Assembly: GCA_934358235.1 (NCBI GenBank) | Contig: CAKRKK010000078.1 | Coordinates: 1 to 10,221 of the forward strand | DNA length: 10,221 nucleotides | DNA from: an uncultured Lachnospira sp. | GTDB taxonomy: Bacteria > Bacillota > Clostridia > Lachnospirales > Lachnospiraceae | Direction of reading: 5' to 3' | Shown: piece after piece, positions 7,700-10,221 of the stretch | How positions within the stretch are numbered: position 1 is the stretch's first letter | Layout of the letters: each line of letters opens with the position of its first letter | Translations under genes and position numbers: made by a program | Notes under the pieces: model-generated | What the model saw: the letters and a program-made list of their open reading frames with translations, nothing else | What the model was told of the DNA's origin: nothing | The model's database searches: none

Positions 7700-8380
7700 A
7701 TGAAAACATTAAAAAAAATATGGTGGCGGCTGCTTTTTGCGTCATATGTGCTGATTTACCTGCCATGGTTTTTCTTTCTTGAAAATAAAATAACTATGGA
7801 TTATCCCGGAATACATATAATCAACGGTCCCTTAGATGATTATATACCTTTTCTGGAAATATTTATTATTCCTTATCTTTTATGGTTTGCCTATATACTT
7901 TCGGCCTGCATATTTATGTTACTTAAAGCCAGCAATCAGGAATTTATAAGCTTCGCTCTTTCTCTTATAATAGGTATGTCTGCATGTATGCTCATATGTA
8001 TGATTTACCCAAACGGACTGACCTTAAGACCTGAGTCACTTTCTGATAATATTTTCGGAAAGCTGATAGCCGGATTATATGCAACTGATACTCCTACGAA
8101 TGTATTTCCAAGTATCCACGTATACAACTCAGTAGCAGTTCATATTGCTCTTAGCAGATGTAAGGCTCTTAATGGACATTCTGCAATAAAGCGTGCTTCT
8201 TTAGTATTATGTATTCTTATATGTATGTCTACTGTATTTTTGAAGCAGCATTCTTTATATGATGTAGCCGGAGGAATTCTCCTTATGGGCTTCATATATT
8301 ATATTTTATATGTATTACCAGAAAAACGTGCACAGAAGGCTGCACAGATACAGAATCATTACGCAGGTGCCGATGAATAA
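7700..8380 (+). CDS. PAP2-family membrane phosphatase / phosphotransferase
   Basis: This 226-residue protein has about six hydrophobic segments (near 11-27, 52-76, 82-103, 136-150, 165-180 and 189-206). The catalytic set of the PAP2 superfamily is present in variant form. Motif 1 is LRP at 109-111, without the usual Lys seven residues before the Arg. Motif 2 is PSIH at 137-140, for PSGH. Motif 3 has S177 T178, then His184 and Asp188, with the local string KQHSLYD. The two catalytic histidines and the aspartate are therefore kept. PSxH with KQHxxxD resembles the branch that includes inositol-phosphoryl transferases and phosphatidate phosphatases, so a lipid phosphate or polyprenyl phosphate substrate at the membrane is likely but unproven. 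The gene is monocistronic, with its own promoter and terminator. It is divergent from the ABC operon, which may mean related envelope roles. Confidence 0.9.
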   Translation: MKTLKKIWWRLLFASYVLIYLPWFFFLENKITMDYPGIHIINGPLDDYIPFLEIFIIPYLLWFAYILSACIFMLLKASNQEFISFALSLIIGMSACMLICMIYPNGLTLRPESLSDNIFGKLIAGLYATDTPTNVFPSIHVYNSVAVHIALSRCKALNGHSAIKRASLVLCILICMSTVFLKQHSLYDVAGGILLMGFIYYILYVLPEKRAQKAAQIQNHYAGADE

Positions 8381-8394
8381 GCGGCACCTTTTTT
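8365..8394 (+). terminator. Rho-independent terminator overlapping the PAP2 stop codon
   Basis: AGGTGCCG (8365-8372) pairs perfectly with CGGCACCT (8382-8389) around a nine-base loop, followed by a run of six T ending at 8394. The 5' arm encodes the last residues of the PAP2 protein and the TAA stop (8378-8380) lies in the loop. This isolates the gene from thiC. Confidence 0.92.
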
Positions 8395-8415
8395 AGTTCA
8401 TAATCCCATAAGCAA

Positions 8416-8464
8416 ATTTCACGAGCAAAGTTTATACTGCATAATTTACGTGCAAAATGTATAC
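8416..8464. repeat. Imperfect 22-bp direct repeat upstream of the thiC promoter
   Basis: Bases 8416-8437 and 8443-8464 agree at 17 of 22 positions, sharing ACG, GCAAA and TATAC blocks with a period of 27. The second copy ends 12 bases before the -35. This could be a regulator binding site or chance similarity in AT-rich DNA. Confidence 0.3.
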
Positions 8465-8476
8465 AACTAAAATTTA

Positions 8477-8504
8477 TTGACTTTTATTTATCTGATGTTA
8501 TACT
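8477..8504 (+). promoter_or_regulatory. thiC promoter
   Basis: TTGACT (8477-8482), a 16-base spacer and TATACT (8499-8504), with an extended -10 TG one base upstream. Both hexamers match 5 of 6 consensus bases. The predicted start near 8511 falls at the very 5' edge of the riboswitch, which supports both calls. Confidence 0.8.
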
Positions 8505-8511
8505 TGTAGCA

Positions 8512-8626
8512 GATATATTCTGGGGAGCAGAAGGCTTATGCTTATGTGGCAATGCCTGGCTGAGAGGGAATTCGGTTCCGACCCATAACCTGATATGGAT
8601 AATGCCATCGTAGGGAGTTCTATATT
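8512..8626 (+). promoter_or_regulatory. TPP riboswitch (THI element) of thiC
   Basis: This aptamer binds thiamine pyrophosphate and lowers thiC expression when thiamine is plentiful. The hallmark conserved blocks are present in order: GGGGAGC (8522-8528), the pyrimidine-sensing CTGAGA (8560-8565), ACCTGAT (8588-8594), GGATAATGCCA (8597-8607) and GTAGGGA (8610-8616). A stem-loop with GGAA/TTCC arms lies between CTGAGA and ACCTGAT. The closing P1 helix appears to be ATATA (8513-8517) with TATAT (8621-8625) plus C8520-G8617, broken by an internal loop. It is thus weaker than usual. Its position directly upstream of thiC confirms the identification. Confidence 0.95.
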
Positions 8627-8681
8627 AAACATTAATATAAATAATTCGACGTTGTTTATATTTGTATTAATAGTCGTTTTT
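8621..8681 (+). promoter_or_regulatory. Putative expression platform of the TPP riboswitch
   Basis: Three helices compete here. TATATTAA (8621-8628) can pair perfectly with TTAATATA (8632-8639) over a three-base loop, but its first bases are also the 3' strand of P1. When P1 forms, 8634-8644 is free to pair with 8652-8662 (11 bp, one G-U, seven-base loop). CGAC (8647-8650) with GTCG (8673-8676) before five T residues could add a weak terminator. The switch logic is inferred from complementarity only. Confidence 0.45.
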
Positions 8682-8792
8682 ATTGCTGTCTATCTGGCTT
8701 TACGCATAATTATTCATTCCATATCGGTTATCCTATACCCCTATATCTTATTACATTAAAGTTTTATATATTTTATATGAATGTATGTCAGA

Positions 8793-8869
8793 GTGAAAGG
8801 AATTTCACACGCGGGATTTGTGTCTGTGTGCACCTGCCACAAAACCATTATACGCCAGAAAGGTGCGCA
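8793..8869 (+). other. Structured leader element before thiC: GNRA hairpin and possible H-type pseudoknot
   Basis: GTGAAA (8793-8798) and TTTCAC (8803-8808) form a perfect stem capped by the GNRA tetraloop GGAA. Immediately after, two helices interleave. Helix S1 is 8814-8822 with 8838-8846: GG, an A-A mismatch, then TTTGTG with CACAAA. Helix S2 is 8827-8835 with 8861-8869, nine pairs including one G-U, core GCACCT with AGGTGC. The order S1-S2-S1'-S2' is an H-type pseudoknot with loops of 4, 2 and 14 bases. Its last strand ends 5 bases before the GAGGA ribosome-binding site (8875-8879), well placed to control translation. I recognise no known RNA family. The alternative is chance complementarity. 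Confidence 0.45.
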
Positions 8870-8884
8870 GAAATGAGGATTAAT

Positions 8885-10192
8885 ATGGAATACACTACTC
8901 AGATGGATGCTGCAAGAAAGGGCATCATTACTAAAGAAATGGAAGCAGTTGCCAAAAAGGAATACATGGACATAGATGAACTTGTAAAGCTTGTCGCCTG
9001 TGGAAAGATAATCATTCCAGCTAACAAGAAACATTCCTGTCTTGAACCAAACGGTATAGGTTCTATGCTTAGGACTAAGATAAATGTTAATCTCGGAACT
9101 TCAAGAGATTGTGTTGATCTTGATATGGAGCTTGATAAGGTTAATAACGCTGTTAAGATGGGAGCCGAGGCTATTATGGATCTTAGCTCCTTCGGTGATA
9201 CACAGACATTCAGAAGAAAGCTTACATCTGAATGCCCTGCCATTATAGGTACTGTGCCAATATATGACGCAGTTGTATATTATCATAAAGCACTCAAGGA
9301 TATTACTGCTAAGGAATGGATTGATATTGTAAGAATGCACGCAGAGGATGGCGTTGATTTTATGACTATTCACTGTGGTATTAATAAGGCAACTGCAAAG
9401 AAATTCAGAGCTGATAAAAGACTTATGAATATAGTTTCAAGAGGTGGTTCTATTATCTATGCCTGGATGGAAATGACTGGAAATGAGAATCCTTTCTTTG
9501 AATATTATGATGAAGTCCTTGATATCTGCAGGGAATACGATGTAACCATGAGTCTTGGTGATGCCTGCCGTCCTGGATGTATTATGGATGCTTCCGATAT
9601 ATCGCAGATTGAAGAGCTTGTTACTCTTGGTGAGCTTACAAGACGCGCATGGGATAAGGACGTACAGGTTATGATTGAAGGTCCTGGTCATATGCCTATT
9701 AACCAGATTCAGGCAAATATGGAAATCCAGAAAACTATATGCAAGGGTGCCCCTTTCTATGTACTTGGTCCATTAGTTACTGATATTGCCCCTGGATATG
9801 ATCACATAACCTCAGCAATTGGTGGTGCAATTGCTGCTACCTATGGTGCATCATTCCTATGCTATGTAACTCCTGCGGAACACTTAAGACTCCCAGATCT
9901 TAATGATGTTAAAGAAGGTATTATTGCAACCAGAATCGCCGCACATGCTGCTGATATAGCCAAGGGTATACCACACGCTGCTGATTGGGATTTAAAGATG
10001 GATAACGCCAGAAAGGTGCTTGACTGGGATGCTCAGTTTGATGTAGCAATTGATCCTGAAAAAGCAAGAAGATACAGACAGGAAGCTAAACCTGAGAAAG
10101 AGGATACCTGCTCTATGTGTGGAAACTTCTGTGCTGTAAAGAATATGAATAAGATAATGGATGGAGAAATCGTAAGCATCTTCGATGAATAA
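8885..10192 (+). CDS. thiC: Phosphomethylpyrimidine synthase (HMP-P synthase)
   Basis: This radical SAM enzyme converts aminoimidazole ribotide to 4-amino-5-hydroxymethyl-2-methylpyrimidine phosphate, the pyrimidine half of thiamine. It is 435 residues, the compact bacterial form. Diagnostic strings include [14 protein letters not shown] at the N-terminus, [53 protein letters not shown] and the cluster motif CSMCGNFC at 409-416, which binds [4Fe-4S] through three cysteines (spaced C-x2-C-x3-C). The start at 8885 is chosen because homologues begin M(N/E)[11 protein letters not shown] and GAGGA precedes it by 5 bases. The frame stays open back to an ATG at 8777, but those 36 codons lack a ribosome-binding site and overlap leader RNA structures. 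Control is by the upstream TPP riboswitch, perhaps with a second leader element. Any further thi genes would lie beyond the right edge. Confidence 0.98.
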   Translation: MEYTTQMDAARKGIITKEMEAVAKKEYMDIDELVKLVACGKIIIPANKKHSCLEPNGIGSMLRTKINVNLGTSRDCVDLDMELDKVNNAVKMGAEAIMDLSSFGDTQTFRRKLTSECPAIIGTVPIYDAVVYYHKALKDITAKEWIDIVRMHAEDGVDFMTIHCGINKATAKKFRADKRLMNIVSRGGSIIYAWMEMTGNENPFFEYYDEVLDICREYDVTMSLGDACRPGCIMDASDISQIEELVTLGELTRRAWDKDVQVMIEGPGHMPINQIQANMEIQKTICKGAPFYVLGPLVTDIAPGYDHITSAIGGAIAATYGASFLCYVTPAEHLRLPDLNDVKEGIIATRIAAHAADIAKGIPHAADWDLKMDNARKVLDWDAQFDVAIDPEKARRYRQEAKPEKEDTCSMCGNFCAVKNMNKIMDGEIVSIFDE

Positions 10193-10221
10193 AATATTGT
10201 TGTTTAGCTAAGTTTCTATAA

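Larger units (their letters stand above)
8395..8884 (+). other. Long regulatory leader and spacer before thiC
   Basis: The 490 bases between the PAP2 terminator and thiC hold, in order, an imperfect direct repeat, the thiC promoter, a TPP riboswitch, AU-rich switching helices, and a hairpin plus potential pseudoknot just before the start codon. About 110 bases (8682-8792) between the last two are unexplained AT-rich sequence. They include a possible second promoter (TTACAT at 8751-8756, 17 bases, TATATG at 8774-8779). Confidence 0.6.

Noticed and set aside
8777..8884. In-frame 36-codon N-terminal extension of ThiC starting at an ATG at 8777
   Set aside because: No ribosome-binding site precedes 8777, the extension matches no ThiC feature I know, and homologues start at the [11 protein letters not shown] segment, which has its own GAGGA. 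The ATG at 8873 has AGGTG upstream but is likewise outside the conserved start.
8756..9373. Minus-strand open frames opposite the thiC leader and thiC
   Set aside because: They are antisense shadows of thiC and its leader, with no ribosome-binding site or domain.
1..10221. CRISPR arrays, tRNA/rRNA genes, insertion sequences, prophage or attachment sites
   Set aside because: No regularly spaced repeats, no tRNA-like cloverleaf, no transposase or integrase, and no terminal inverted repeats were seen on either strand.

Overview
The window is AT-rich bacterial chromosome with strong Shine-Dalgarno sites, sigma-A-like promoters and short intergenic gaps. Gene content and style (carAB pair, compact clostridial-type ThiC under a TPP riboswitch, low-GC codon use) suggest a Clostridia member, probably Lachnospiraceae. 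That placement is inferred from gene style, not tested by phylogeny.

Minus strand, 1-4008: carA and carB, the two subunits of carbamoyl-phosphate synthetase. carB runs off the left edge and lacks roughly the last 100 codons. Upstream of carA (3999-4333) is a dense regulatory stretch: a candidate promoter whose -10 lies in a 32-bp near-perfect palindrome, a pair of 9-bp direct repeats, an intrinsic-terminator-like hairpin, and an ARG-box-like site.

Minus strand, 4334-7360: a tightly packed three-gene operon. In transcription order it encodes an ABC-type ATP-binding protein with several degenerate catalytic motifs, a small polytopic permease-like protein (14-base gene overlap) and a single-pass membrane-anchored protein with five Asp-box (BNR) motifs. 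No substrate can be named. It looks like an atypical ABC complex with an outward-facing beta-propeller-like partner and is one of the two most unusual things here.

Plus strand, 7700-8394: a membrane PAP2-family phosphatase or phosphotransferase gene with its own consensus promoter and a strong terminator whose loop holds the stop codon. The divergent spacer (7361-7699) carries two adjacent palindromes.

Plus strand, 8477-10192: thiC, encoding HMP-phosphate synthase of thiamine biosynthesis, with a good promoter and a TPP riboswitch starting almost at the predicted +1. After the aptamer come a set of mutually exclusive AU-rich helices and then, just before thiC, an unexplained module. That module has a GNRA-capped hairpin followed by sequence that can form an H-type pseudoknot ending a few bases from the thiC ribosome-binding site. 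This second leader element is the best candidate for an undescribed regulatory RNA in the window.

The three blocks share no obvious pathway: carbamoyl phosphate for arginine and pyrimidines, an unknown envelope complex with lipid-phosphate chemistry beside it, and thiamine pyrimidine synthesis.
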